From Nesterenkonia halophila (GTDB lineage Bacteria > Actinomycetota > Actinomycetes > Actinomycetales > Micrococcaceae): a stretch of DNA of 64,000 nucleotides. Below, piece by piece: positions 1-10,726 of this stretch. How positions within the stretch are numbered: the first letter of the stretch is position 1; the number at the start of each line of letters is the position of its first letter. The position numbers and the translations under genes were made by a program. Location of the stretch: positions 62,001 through 126,000 of the forward strand of contig NZ_WIAX01000001.1 of assembly GCF_009467795.1 (NCBI RefSeq). Reading direction: 5' to 3'. Under the pieces are notes generated by a model, which saw only the letters and a list, made by a program, of their open reading frames with translations, had not been told where the DNA came from and ran no database searches.

Positions 1-687
1 CGGCGTCAGTCCATAGCGTGTCGGCCATGGGCCTCAGCACAGACGCCGCCGGCACTTCGACGTCGACGCCGTCGCCCGCCTGCAGCAGATCCTGGTGCTG
101 CGCGGGCGAGGGTTCTCGCTGGCCGAGATCGGCGAGCTGCTGGACGAGCCGGGCGCCGAGGCCGAGCATCTGACGCGGCTGGTCCAGCGGCTCACCGCCG
201 AGCACGACCGGCTCGAAGTCCGCATCCGCGCCGTCCGGCACACGCTCGACTCGCGCCGGCACGGCGCCGAACCGTCGATGGAGAAGATGATGGACGGCTT
301 CGAGGCAGAGCACGAGGACGAAGTGATCGAGCGCTGGGGCGAGGATGCCTGACGGTGCAGCGCCGCCTGGTGGGAGTCCACGTCCTTCGCCGAACAGGCC
401 GAGTTCCGTCGGCGCGCCGACGACCTGGTCGCCCGCTGGAAGGGGGTCGCCGACGCCGGGGAGGACCCGCGCGGGGCGCGCGGCCGGGCCCTCGCCGCCG
501 AGCAGATCGACTGGCTCGGCGGCATGCCCGGCACGCCGAGGAGTCCGGTGATCCGGCGACTCGGGCCGAGTACGTACGCTGCCTGGCGCACATGTACGTC
601 GACGACGCGCGCTTCGCCGAGACCTATGGCGGCCGGCGGAGCGGGGAGTTCGACCGCGACGCGCTGCTGGCCCATCTGGAGGGCTGA
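1..687 (+). pseudogene. Broken MerR-family regulator with TipA-like effector domain
   Basis: Three pieces of one protein can be read in order on the + strand. The first (about 17-349) begins with the end of a MerR DNA-binding domain (HFDVDAVARLQQI, then GFSLAEIGELLD) and runs through the dimerisation helix to DGFEAEHEDEVIERWGEDA. An in-frame TGA at 350-352 interrupts it. The same frame then continues as AAWWESTSFAEQAEFRRRAD to about 536, where a one-base shift moves the reading to LAHMYVDDARFAETYGG, ending at 687. This order is that of TipA-type MerR proteins, whose C-terminal domain binds small hydrophobic or antibiotic-like ligands. A TAG at 14-16 in the same frame suggests that the N-terminal part is damaged too; the 5' end lies outside the window. 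Sequencing error could explain one lesion but hardly all of them. Confidence 0.72.
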
Positions 688-732
688 GGCCGCGCCGCCT
701 CCGGATGTGCGACCCGGAACGGCGCTGGACGC

Positions 733-1860
733 TCAGTTCTGCGCGGCCTCCGCCGTCGCCTCGAGCGTCGGGTAATCGGTGTAGCCGCGCTCGCCGCCGA
801 CGTAGAACGTCTCCGGCACCGGGGCATTCTCCGCGGCGTCGAGCTCCCACCGGCGGGCCAGATCCGGGTTGGCGATCGCCGATCGCCCGACGCCGACCGC
901 CTCGGCGACGTCGTCGGCGACCAGCGAGACGGCTTCCTCGCGGGTGGTCTGCACGCTGAAGCCGGTGTTGGCGATCAGCGGGGCGCCGGAGGCCCGCCGG
1001 ATGGTCTGGACCAGCTCGCCGGCCGGCTCGGCGTGCAGCACGTCGACGTGGGCCAGGCCCAGCGGGGCCAGCCCCTCGGCCAGCGCGCGGTAGGTGGTCA
1101 GCGCGTCGTCGGCGTCCTCCTCCAGCGCGCCCTGGATGTTGTGCTGCGGGGAGAGCCGGATGCCGGTGCGGTCGGCGCCGATCGCCTCGGCCACGGCCGC
1201 GGCGACCTCGACCGACAGCCGCGCCCGGTTCTCCGGGGAGCCGCCGTACTGGTCGGTGCGGGTGTTGGTGGAGGGCGCGGTGAACTCGTGCAGCAGATAG
1301 CCGTTGGCGCCGTGGACCTGCACTCCATCCATGCCGGCGGCGATCGCGCGGCGGGCGGCGGCGGCGAACTGTCCGACGGTCTCGGCGACTTCCTCCGTGG
1401 TCAGCGCATGGGGAACCGGGTGCTCGTCCTTGCCCTCGGGCGTGCGGATCTGGCCCGGTGCCGCGAGCGCCGAGGGAGCGGTGACCCGGCCGGTGGTGGA
1501 GACCAGGCGGTGGCCGATGCGGCCGCCGTGCATGATCTGCATGACGATCGTGCCGCCGGCGGCGTGGACGGCGTCGGCCACCCTCCGCCAGCCGGCCATC
1601 TGCTCGGTCGTCTCGATGCCGGGCTGGCCGACCCAGGTGCGTCCCTCGCCGATCGGGAAGGTGCCCTCGGTGACGATCATCCCCAGCGAGGCGCGCTGGG
1701 CGTAGTAGCGGACCATCGCCTCCGTGGGCACGCCGTCCTCGTCGGCGCGGATGCGGGTCAGCGGTGCCATCACCAGACGGTTGTCCAGCTCGACGGCGCC
1801 CAGGCGGGCGGGGGAGAAGAGCTTCTGCGCTGCGGTCTGCTCGTCGACGGAGTGCGTCAT
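733..1860 (-). CDS. Old yellow enzyme family NADH:flavin oxidoreductase
   Basis: A 375-residue FMN-dependent ene-reductase of the OYE/NemA family, which reduces activated C=C bonds or nitro groups using NAD(P)H. The start is MTHSVDEQTAAQKLF at 1860, because AAAGGA lies just upstream on this strand; an in-frame upstream extension is Arg/Pro-rich and carries no domain. The N-terminus LFSPARLGAVELDNRLVMAP is typical of the family's first beta strand. The substrate-binding His/Asn pair appears in VHGANGYLLHEF, and the FMN-binding end appears as VGVGRSAIANPDLARRW. The length is normal for the family. It stands alone, with a lipoprotein and a MarR gene upstream on the same strand; MarR regulators often control OYE genes, but that link is inferred here. 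Confidence 0.9.
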   Translation of the reverse strand: MTHSVDEQTAAQKLFSPARLGAVELDNRLVMAPLTRIRADEDGVPTEAMVRYYAQRASLGMIVTEGTFPIGEGRTWVGQPGIETTEQMAGWRRVADAVHAAGGTIVMQIMHGGRIGHRLVSTTGRVTAPSALAAPGQIRTPEGKDEHPVPHALTTEEVAETVGQFAAAARRAIAAGMDGVQVHGANGYLLHEFTAPSTNTRTDQYGGSPENRARLSVEVAAAVAEAIGADRTGIRLSPQHNIQGALEEDADDALTTYRALAEGLAPLGLAHVDVLHAEPAGELVQTIRRASGAPLIANTGFSVQTTREEAVSLVADDVAEAVGVGRSAIANPDLARRWELDAAENAPVPETFYVGGERGYTDYPTLEATAEAAQN

Positions 1861-1980
1861 CCGAAGGTCCTTTCGCGAGGGTCTGCCAGGCGCCTGCCTG
1901 GGCTCACGAGAAGGGCCAACGGGGCGACGGCGGCGCTGATTCCGCAGTGTGCGGGGGATCACCGGCTCATGCGGGGCCGA

Positions 1981-2286
1981 TCACTCGTGGGGCTGCTCGT
2001 CGATGAGGGCCTCGAAGGTGACCTCGCCGTCCTGCTCTCCGCCCGAGGTCACCGTGACCCCGTAGGAAGTGCCGCCGTCGGTCAGCGTGCAGCGCACTTC
2101 GGATCCCTCCTCGGCGGGGAGCGGATCGGGGCAGTCGACCGCGTCGGGCTCCTGGCCGACCTGCTCGGCGAGCGAGCTCGTCACCTGCTCGGAGAGCTCG
2201 TCGGCGGGCACCTCGGTGCCGCAGGCGGTCAGAGCCAGTGCCGCCGCGGCGAGCACAGGCACCAGGGCGCCGGCGCGGGTCGTCAT
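1981..2286 (-). CDS. DUF4333 lipoprotein
   Basis: A 101-residue exported lipoprotein. The start at 2286 is supported by GGAGGGG a few bases upstream and gives MTTRAGALVPVLAAAALALTACG, a short signal peptide ending in a lipobox (LTAC). The mature part carries the DUF4333 pattern: a conserved Cys in VDCPDPLPAEEG and a second Cys in VRCTL, which are expected to form a disulphide. The function of DUF4333 is not established; such proteins are common in actinobacterial envelopes. The gene lies between the MarR regulator and the old yellow enzyme on the same strand. Confidence 0.8.
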   Translation of the reverse strand: MTTRAGALVPVLAAAALALTACGTEVPADELSEQVTSSLAEQVGQEPDAVDCPDPLPAEEGSEVRCTLTDGGTSYGVTVTSGGEQDGEVTFEALIDEQPHE

Positions 2287-2375
2287 CAGGGTCCCCTCCA
2301 GTGGTGCGACGGCAGTGCGAGAGCCCATCGTAGGGTCGCTGTCGAGTGGCCGCCAGAGATCGCGTCCCCGGCGTC

Positions 2376-2927
2376 TCATGTCCCGTCGGGCGGCTCGGTC
2401 GAGGCCAGCCGGTCGAGGAAGGAGCGGACGACGTCGCGCTCCTCCGGGGTGAGCTCGGCGACGGCGCGGAATCGGTCGGCATGCGGGCCGCCGACGGCTC
2501 GGCGGGCCGCGCGCCGGGTCTCCTCGACGACTTCGATCGCCGTGCTGCGGCGATCCTCGGGATGGGGGAGGCGCCGGATGTGGTCCTGCGCGGCGAGGCG
2601 GTCGAGCAGCTTGGTCACCGAGGCCGTCGAGATGTCCAGGTGTCGGGCGAGCCCGCCGGGCGTGGCGAGCCGCTCGTCGCGCTGGGCGGCGATGATGAAG
2701 CGCAGCGCGCGCATGTCCGTCTCCCCGAGGCGCATCGCCGCCTGTGAAGCCTCGTTCATCCGGCGCTCGGCCAGATGCCAGCGGCGCAGCGACTCCAGCA
2801 CCCCGACGATCTGGTCCATCTCCTCCGCGGCGATGCCGGCATGCGGGGCGAGCGCCCCCTCCGGATCCATCACGCGGGGGTCCACCATGCGGGGCTCGTC
2901 GCGGTCCGGGGCGGAACGGTCAGGCAT
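2376..2927 (-). CDS. MarR-family transcriptional regulator
   Basis: A 183-residue winged-helix regulator. After a charged tail of about 30 residues, the core runs from MDQIVGVLESLRRWHLAERR through the recognition region LARHLDISTASVTKLLDRLAAQDHIRRLPHPEDRRST, the classic MarR helix-turn-helix and wing with a DRR signature. It is divergent from hemH across about 140 bases that contain CTAG-centred repeats, so autoregulation is likely. The ligand cannot be told from sequence. The genes that follow on the same strand (DUF4333 lipoprotein, old yellow enzyme) may belong to its regulon. Confidence 0.88.
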   Translation of the reverse strand: MPDRSAPDRDEPRMVDPRVMDPEGALAPHAGIAAEEMDQIVGVLESLRRWHLAERRMNEASQAAMRLGETDMRALRFIIAAQRDERLATPGGLARHLDISTASVTKLLDRLAAQDHIRRLPHPEDRRSTAIEVVEETRRAARRAVGGPHADRFRAVAELTPEERDVVRSFLDRLASTEPPDGT

Positions 2928-2947
2928 CGAGATCAGAGTCCTCTGGT

Positions 2948-2982
2948 TTAGCTAGCTGAGAGTAATGCTAGCCTGGCTAGAT
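2948..2982. promoter_or_regulatory. CTAG-centred repeats between marR and hemH, candidate operator
   Basis: Directly ahead of the MarR start lies TTAGCTAGCTGA, a 12-base near-palindrome, followed within 30 bases by TGCTAGCC and GGCTAGA. CTAG is rare in high-GC actinobacterial DNA, so three copies in 35 bases stand out. AT-rich palindromes at the promoter are the usual MarR binding pattern. Assignment as the binding site of the neighbouring MarR is inference. Confidence 0.5.
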
Positions 2983-3069
2983 GAATGGCGGGGAGGGGGG
3001 CGACGCCGCGGCGTCGGCCTCCACGCTACCCCTCGCCGGAGCACCCGCCCGTGAGAGAGGACGCTTCCC

Positions 3070-4275
3070 ATGACAGTCGACGACTCCGGTCCGCTGGCGC
3101 CCGACGGCGACGCGGTCCCCTTCGCCACGGAGGCCTCGGCCGCCGGCGCGCCGCACGTCTCCTCCCCGCAGGAGTACGATGCGATCCTGCTCGCCGGATT
3201 CGGCGGGCCGGAGGGGCAGGAGGACGTGCTGCCGTTCCTGCGCAACGTCACCCGCGGGCGCGGCATCCCGGACGAGCGCCTGGAGGAGGTCGCGGTCCAC
3301 TATCGCCACTTCGGCGGCGTGAGTCCGATCAATGAGCACAACCGGCAGCTGCGGGCGGCGATCGAGGCCGAGATGCGGCGCCGCGGACTGCAGCATCCCG
3401 TCTACTGGGGCAACCGGAACTGGACGCCCTACCTCGAGGACACGGTGAAGGAGGCGGTCGAGGCCGGGCACACCCGCCTGCTGGCCGTGGCGACCAGCGC
3501 CTACAGCTCCTACTCCAGTTGCCGTCAGTACCGCGAGGACTTCGCCCGGGCGGTGCTGGACACCGGACTCGCCGGAATGGTGCAGATCGACAAGGTGCGC
3601 CAGTTCTTCGACGTCCCCGGATTCGTCCGGCCCTTCGCCGAGGGCGTGGCGGACGCGCTGCGCGGATTCGCGGAGGAGGGCCTGGCCCCCGAGGAGATCC
3701 GCGTGCTCTTCGCCACCCACTCGATCCCGACCGCCGACGCCGAGCGGTCCGGTCCGCAGGAGCTGGGGCTGGGCGAGGGTGGCGCCTATGCGGCCCAGCA
3801 TCGGGCCGTCGGCGGTCAGATCATCGAGCAGCTGCGCGCCGAGGGGCATGCTGGTGCGCAGACCGGCTGGGAGCTGGTCTACCAGTCCCGCTCCGGCCCG
3901 CCCACGCAGCCGTGGTTGGAGCCCGATGTCTGCGACCGCATCGCCGAGCTGCCCGCCGAGGGCGTGAAGGCCGTCGCGGTAGTCCCGCTGGGCTTTCTCA
4001 GCGACCACATGGAGGTGCTCTGGGACCTGGACGAGGAGGCGATGGCCGCCGCCGGCGAGGCCGGGCTGCATGCGGTGCGAACGCCGACTCCGGGGGCGCA
4101 CGAAGCCTTCGTGGCCGGTCTCGTCGACCTGCTCGAGGAGCGCATGCAGGCGGTGGAGCCGCAGCGGCGTCCGCAGCTGACCGACCTGGGCCCCTGGTAC
4201 GACGTCTGCCGGCCGGGGTGCTGCGAGAACGTCCGGCGCGGGTTCAGCCCGGCCGCGGCCGGAGTGACGCCCTAG
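3070..4275 (+). CDS. hemH: Ferrochelatase (coproporphyrin III ferrochelatase type)
   Basis: A 401-residue ferrochelatase that inserts iron into a porphyrin. In actinobacteria this enzyme acts on coproporphyrin III in the coproheme branch (CpfC). The core begins at about residue 35 with YDAILLAGFGGPEGQEDVLP. The metal-site region appears as LFATHSIPTADAERSG, and GFLSDHMEVLWDLDEE is the other catalytic stretch. The C-terminus has CRPGCCENVRRGF, a Cys cluster like the one that holds a [2Fe-2S] centre in mycobacterial ferrochelatases. The roughly 34-residue hydrophilic N-terminal extension is unusual but common in this clade. The promoter region is shared with the divergent marR. The next gene starts two bases after the stop. 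Confidence 0.93.
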   Translation: MTVDDSGPLAPDGDAVPFATEASAAGAPHVSSPQEYDAILLAGFGGPEGQEDVLPFLRNVTRGRGIPDERLEEVAVHYRHFGGVSPINEHNRQLRAAIEAEMRRRGLQHPVYWGNRNWTPYLEDTVKEAVEAGHTRLLAVATSAYSSYSSCRQYREDFARAVLDTGLAGMVQIDKVRQFFDVPGFVRPFAEGVADALRGFAEEGLAPEEIRVLFATHSIPTADAERSGPQELGLGEGGAYAAQHRAVGGQIIEQLRAEGHAGAQTGWELVYQSRSGPPTQPWLEPDVCDRIAELPAEGVKAVAVVPLGFLSDHMEVLWDLDEEAMAAAGEAGLHAVRTPTPGAHEAFVAGLVDLLEERMQAVEPQRRPQLTDLGPWYDVCRPGCCENVRRGFSPAAAGVTP

Positions 4276-4277
4276 GC

Positions 4278-4736
4278 ATGCGCCTCTGGTCGCTGCATCC
4301 CTCGCTCCTGGACCGTCAGGGACTCATCGCCTGCTGGCGGGAGACTCTGCTGGCCCAGGCCGTGCTGCTGGGCCGCACGCGCGGCTACACCCGGCACCCC
4401 CAGCTCGAACGGTTCCGCGCCCATCCGGACCCGGTCGCCGCCGTCGGGGCGTACCTCTGTGGTCTGCACGAGGAGGCGACGACGCGCGGCTACCGGTTCG
4501 ACGCCGGCCGGATCGAGCGGTCGCCGGAACCCGGCGCCGTCGTCGAACCCCTCGCGGTGACGACGGGGCAGCTCGCCGTCGAGACCGAGCACCTGCGGTC
4601 CAAGCTCGCCCGACGCTCGCCCGAGGTGCTCGCGGCGCTCGAGGCGTGGCTCGTCGCCGCTTCCCCGGAGGCTCACCCGCTGTTCCGCGTGGTGCCCGGC
4701 GACGTCGAACCCTGGGAGCGCGGGGCGGGTCGGTGA
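4278..4736 (+). CDS. Pyrimidine dimer DNA glycosylase (T4 endonuclease V-like)
   Basis: A 152-residue protein starting MRLWSLHPSLLDRQGLIACW, followed by LAQAVLLGRTRGYTRHPQLERF. This matches the Pyr_excise family, small base-excision enzymes that cut at UV-induced pyrimidine dimers and are related to phage T4 DenV. The start at 4278 is two bases past the hemH stop, so the pair is probably co-transcribed. The catalytic residue was not verified: in DenV it is the alpha-amino group of the second residue after Met removal, whereas here the N-terminus is Met-Arg. The length fits the family. Confidence 0.82.
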   Translation: MRLWSLHPSLLDRQGLIACWRETLLAQAVLLGRTRGYTRHPQLERFRAHPDPVAAVGAYLCGLHEEATTRGYRFDAGRIERSPEPGAVVEPLAVTTGQLAVETEHLRSKLARRSPEVLAALEAWLVAASPEAHPLFRVVPGDVEPWERGAGR

Positions 4737-4812
4737 GGGTCGCCGGGGTGACCGGCCGGCCGGCTGCTGGCCGATCGATCGCGACTGCGACGACGCCGCT
4801 CGGTGCCGTGTC

Positions 4813-4888
4813 TGGTGCCCCCGGCAGGATTCGAACCTGCGACACCCGCTTTAGGAGAGCGGTGCTCTATCCCCTGAGCTACGGGGGC
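4813..4888 (-). tRNA. tRNA-Arg, anticodon CCU
   Basis: The minus strand folds as a full cloverleaf of 76 bases. The acceptor stem is GCCCCCG/CGGGGGC, the D arm has GCTC/GAGC, the anticodon stem is CCGCT/AGCGG with loop CTCCTAA (anticodon CCT in DNA, reading AGG codons), and the T arm is GCAGG-TTCGAAT-CCTGC. The CCA end is encoded. No integrase or duplicated tRNA end was seen nearby, so it is not marked as an integration site. Confidence 0.97.
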
Positions 4889-4930
4889 TGGACCGGAACC
4901 ATCCTACCGTCTGGTCCCGCGTGCGCCGCG

Positions 4931-5578
4931 TCAGCGGCTCGTCGGCTCGACGACAGTGCGACGGAACAGCCGGGTCAGCACTGAGGTCAGCACGCACAGC
5001 CCGACGAGGATCAGCAGCACCCAGCCGACCACGGTCAGCGTCGAGGCGGTGGTCACCGCCGCCGTCGACGGGTCCTCGGCGGCCAGCAGCCGGTCGATGA
5101 GCACGTTGTCGACGATGTCGACCACGGCGAAGGCTGCCGCGCCGGCCAGCACCAGCCAGCGCGCCCTGTGCCGCATGGCCAGGCCTGCGGTCGCCCAGGA
5201 GGCGAGCAGCACTGCCAGCGGGAACAGCGTGCCGGCAGTCTTGTGCACGAAGCTCAGCTGCCCGCGGGCGTCGGCGTCCATCACCTGCTGGAGCCGCTCG
5301 ACGTCCTCGAGGTCGTAGCCCAGGACCCGTGCGTCGGGCATCGCGAAGCCGCCGGAGAGCTGGGTCATCTGCGGCAGCACGAGCAGGTGCAGATACCCGA
5401 AGAGCAGGACCGCGGTGACGACCAGCGCGCCGACGAGCAGCATCGGCTGGGACTGTGCGGCCGCGCGCTGCGTGGCGGAGCCGACGCCGGATGAGGCCGC
5501 GGCCGCGGCCGACGTCCTCGACCTGTCGGCATCGGCCGACTGCGGTGCGCCGCGGGGCTTCTTCCGCCGTGTGGACAT
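4931..5578 (-). CDS. Four-helix membrane protein of unknown function
   Basis: A 215-residue protein with a basic, Ala-rich N-terminal tail of about 45 residues and four hydrophobic segments: MLLVGALVVTAVLLFGYLHL, LFPLAVLLASWATAGLAM, WLVLAGAAAFAVVDIVDNVL and TLTVVGWVLLILVGLCVL. Between helices 1 and 2 is a conserved-looking extracellular or loop stretch, YDLEDVERLQQVMDADARGQ. I do not recognise a named family. It is divergent from pcrA (about 165 bases between starts) and lies downstream of nothing obvious on its own strand. The tRNA gene follows on the same strand. Confidence 0.7.
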   Translation of the reverse strand: MSTRRKKPRGAPQSADADRSRTSAAAAASSGVGSATQRAAAQSQPMLLVGALVVTAVLLFGYLHLLVLPQMTQLSGGFAMPDARVLGYDLEDVERLQQVMDADARGQLSFVHKTAGTLFPLAVLLASWATAGLAMRHRARWLVLAGAAAFAVVDIVDNVLIDRLLAAEDPSTAAVTTASTLTVVGWVLLILVGLCVLTSVLTRLFRRTVVEPTSR

Positions 5579-5743
5579 GCTGCTTCCTCACCCCGTGTGA
5601 TCGGTCCGTCGTCGAGCCGGGCCGTCGTCGGCCCCGTCGTCGTCGATTCTTCCAGAGTGCGCCGCCGGCCGCCCGCCGCGGGCCCTGCACGGCCTTCGCC
5701 GCGGGCGGCGTGCGTCGGCGCCGGACCGTAGACTGGGACGATC

Positions 5744-8365
<2,622 letters not shown>

Positions 8366-8526
8366 GCCGACTGATCGGCCGTGCCGCCTTCCCCGGCTCG
8401 ACGCTGCGCCCGGACCCTTCCACGGCTCTGCGGGGCGGCGTGTGCCGCTCAGCCTCCCGGGGCGTCTCGTCGTCTCGGCCGCGCTGAGGATGTCAGAAAC
8501 GACTTCGACGCAGAAGGACACCACCC

Positions 8527-9693
8527 GTGGACCTGTATGAGTACCAGGCGCGCGATCTGTTCGAGGCACACGGGGTTCCCGTGCTGCCCGGCATCGTGGC
8601 GCACACCCCGGAAGAGGCGAAGGCGGCGGCCGAGAAGATCGGCGGCGGCATCGTCGTCGTGAAGGCGCAGGTGAAGGTCGGAGGCCGCGGCAAGGCCGGC
8701 GGCGTGAAGCTCGCCAAGAGCCCCGACGAGGCCTACGAGCACGCGCAGGCCATCCTCGGCATGGACATCAAGGGTCACACCGTCCACCGTCTGCTGATCG
8801 CCGCCGGCGCCGAGATCGCCGAGGAGTACTACTTCTCGATCCTTCTGGACCGTGCGAACCGCGACTACCTGGCCATGTGCTCCAAGGAGGGCGGCGTCGA
8901 GATCGAGCAGCTCGCCGTGGAGTCGCCGGAGAAGCTGGCTCGGGTGAGCATCGACCCCAACGATGGGATCGACGCCGCCAAGGCCTCCGAGATCGCCGAG
9001 CAGGCCGGCTTCGACGCCGACGAGGTCCCCGCCCTAGCCGAGGTGTTCCAGCAGCTGTGGACCACCTTCCAGAAGGAGGACGCCACCCTGGTGGAGGTCA
9101 ACCCGCTGGTGAAGACCGGCGAGGGGAAGATCATCGCCCTCGACGGCAAGGTCTCCACCGATGACAACGCCGACTTCCGCCAGCCCGGGCACGCCGAGCT
9201 CGTCGACGAGCAGGCCGAGGACCCGCTGGAGGCCAAGGCGAAGGCCAACGACCTCAACTACGTCAAGCTCGACGGTCAGGTCGGCATCATCGGCAACGGC
9301 GCCGGCCTGGTCATGTCCACCCTCGACGTCGTCGCCTACGCCGGCGAGGACCACGGCGGCGTGAAGCCGGCGAACTTCCTGGACATCGGCGGCGGCGCCT
9401 CGGCGGAGGTCATGGCCAACGGCCTCGACGTCATCCTGGGCGACGACCAGGTCGAGTCGGTCTTCGTCAACGTCTTCGGCGGCATCACCTCCTGCGACCA
9501 GGTGGCCACCGGCATCGTGAAGGCGCTGGAGATCCTGGGCGACGCGGCGACCAAGCCGCTGGTCGTGCGCCTCGACGGCAACAACGTCGAGGAGGGCCGG
9601 CGCATCCTCGCCGAGGCGGCCCACCCGCTGGTCACCAACGCCGACACCATGGACGCAGGCGCCGACAAGGCCGCCGAGCTGGCGAACAAGTAA
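8527..9693 (+). CDS. sucC: Succinate-CoA ligase (ADP-forming) beta subunit
   Basis: A 388-residue beta subunit of succinyl-CoA synthetase, the TCA-cycle step that makes ATP from succinyl-CoA. It starts at GTG ([20 protein letters not shown]) behind AAGGA. The N-terminal ATP-grasp half contains [20 protein letters not shown]. The C-terminal CoA-ligase half has [26 protein letters not shown] and [16 protein letters not shown], the family's phosphohistidine-docking and subunit-contact loops. sucD begins 16 bases after the stop, so the two are one transcription unit. The length equals the standard. Confidence 0.97.
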   Translation: MDLYEYQARDLFEAHGVPVLPGIVAHTPEEAKAAAEKIGGGIVVVKAQVKVGGRGKAGGVKLAKSPDEAYEHAQAILGMDIKGHTVHRLLIAAGAEIAEEYYFSILLDRANRDYLAMCSKEGGVEIEQLAVESPEKLARVSIDPNDGIDAAKASEIAEQAGFDADEVPALAEVFQQLWTTFQKEDATLVEVNPLVKTGEGKIIALDGKVSTDDNADFRQPGHAELVDEQAEDPLEAKAKANDLNYVKLDGQVGIIGNGAGLVMSTLDVVAYAGEDHGGVKPANFLDIGGGASAEVMANGLDVILGDDQVESVFVNVFGGITSCDQVATGIVKALEILGDAATKPLVVRLDGNNVEEGRRILAEAAHPLVTNADTMDAGADKAAELANK

Positions 9694-9709
9694 GGACTGG
9701 GACTCGAGA

Positions 9710-10621
9710 ATGTCTATCTACCTGAACAAGGACTCCAAGGTCATCGTCCAGGGCATCACCGGCGGCGAGGGCTCCAAGCACACCCGTCTGATGCTCAAGG
9801 CCGGGACGAACATCGTCGGCGGCGTCAACGCCCGCAAGGCCGGGACCACTGTGGCCCACCAGGACAAGGACGGCGCCGACGTCGAGCTGCCCGTCTTCGG
9901 CTCGGTCTCCGAGGCCATGGCCGAGACCGGCGCGGACGTCTCGGTGGCCTTCGTGCCGCCGAAGTTCGCCAAGGCCGCGGCGGAGGAGGCCATCGAGGCC
10001 GGCATCGGTCTGCTGGTGGTCATCACTGAGGGCATCCCGGTGCAGGACGCCGCGGAGTTCTACAACCTGACGCTGACCAAGACCGACGCCGACGGCAATC
10101 CGGTCACCCGGATCATCGGGCCGAACTGCCCGGGCATCATCACCCCCGGCGAGGCGCTGGCCGGCATCACCCCGGCCTCGATCACCGACGCCGGCCCGAT
10201 CGGCCTGGTCTCGAAGTCCGGCACGCTGACCTACCAGATGATGTACGAGCTGCGGGACATCGGGTTCTCCACCTCCATCGGGATCGGCGGCGACCCGGTC
10301 ATCGGCACCACGCACATCGACGCGCTGGAGGCCTTCGAGAACGACCCGGAGACGACGGCGATCGTGATGATCGGCGAGATCGGCGGCGACGCCGAGGAGC
10401 GCGCGGCCGAGTACATCAAGGCCAACGTCTCCAAGCCGGTCGTCGGCTACGTTGCCGGCTTCACCGCCCCGGAGGGCAAGACGATGGGCCACGCCGGCGC
10501 CATCGTCTCCGGCTCTTCCGGCACCGCCTCCGCGAAGAAGGAGGCCCTCGAGGCCGCGGGCGTGAAGGTCGGCAAGACCCCGTCCGAGACCGCGAATCTG
10601 CTGCGCGAGGTCATCGGCTGA
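9710..10621 (+). CDS. sucD: Succinate-CoA ligase alpha subunit
   Basis: A 303-residue alpha subunit that binds CoA and carries the phosphorylated His. The Rossmann-type CoA-binding start reads [24 protein letters not shown]. The middle has [12 protein letters not shown] and [12 protein letters not shown], and the active-site His lies in [12 protein letters not shown]. It forms the alpha2beta2 or alpha-beta enzyme with SucC, which is immediately upstream. Two strong hairpins follow the stop. There are no oddities. Confidence 0.97.
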   Translation: MSIYLNKDSKVIVQGITGGEGSKHTRLMLKAGTNIVGGVNARKAGTTVAHQDKDGADVELPVFGSVSEAMAETGADVSVAFVPPKFAKAAAEEAIEAGIGLLVVITEGIPVQDAAEFYNLTLTKTDADGNPVTRIIGPNCPGIITPGEALAGITPASITDAGPIGLVSKSGTLTYQMMYELRDIGFSTSIGIGGDPVIGTTHIDALEAFENDPETTAIVMIGEIGGDAEERAAEYIKANVSKPVVGYVAGFTAPEGKTMGHAGAIVSGSSGTASAKKEALEAAGVKVGKTPSETANLLREVIG

Positions 10622-10642
10622 GTCTGAGGCCCTGAGCTCGGG

Positions 10643-10711
10643 CGGCCGGATTCCTCTCCGGCCGCTCATCGACGAGCCCGTCGCCGACTCCGCGTCGGCG
10701 GCGGGCTCGTC
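10643..10711. terminator. Double hairpin between convergent sucD and voltage-sensor-like gene
   Basis: Two adjacent stem-loops lie between the convergent stops. The first is CGGCCGGA/TCCGGCCG (10643-10664) with a 6-base loop. The second (10671-10711) pairs GACGAGCCCG-CGCCGAC with GTCGGCG-CGGGCTCGTC around a short loop, with one mismatch or bulge. Neither has a strong U tract, which is usual for GC-rich actinobacterial terminators. It probably works in both directions. Confidence 0.65.
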
Positions 10712-10726
10712 CGCGTCCGGCAGGGG

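Noticed and set aside
1033-2955. Very long open frame antisense to the old yellow enzyme, lipoprotein and marR genes
   Set aside because: It spans several well-supported genes on the other strand, shows no family motif, and is expected from third-position GC bias. Similar antisense frames at 5588-8026, 41642-44083, 49619-51511 and 58117-60666 were rejected for the same reason.
4813-4888. tRNA-Arg as an integration site of a genomic island
   Set aside because: No integrase gene and no repeated tRNA 3' end were found; the low-GC operon lies 8 kb away behind core genes.
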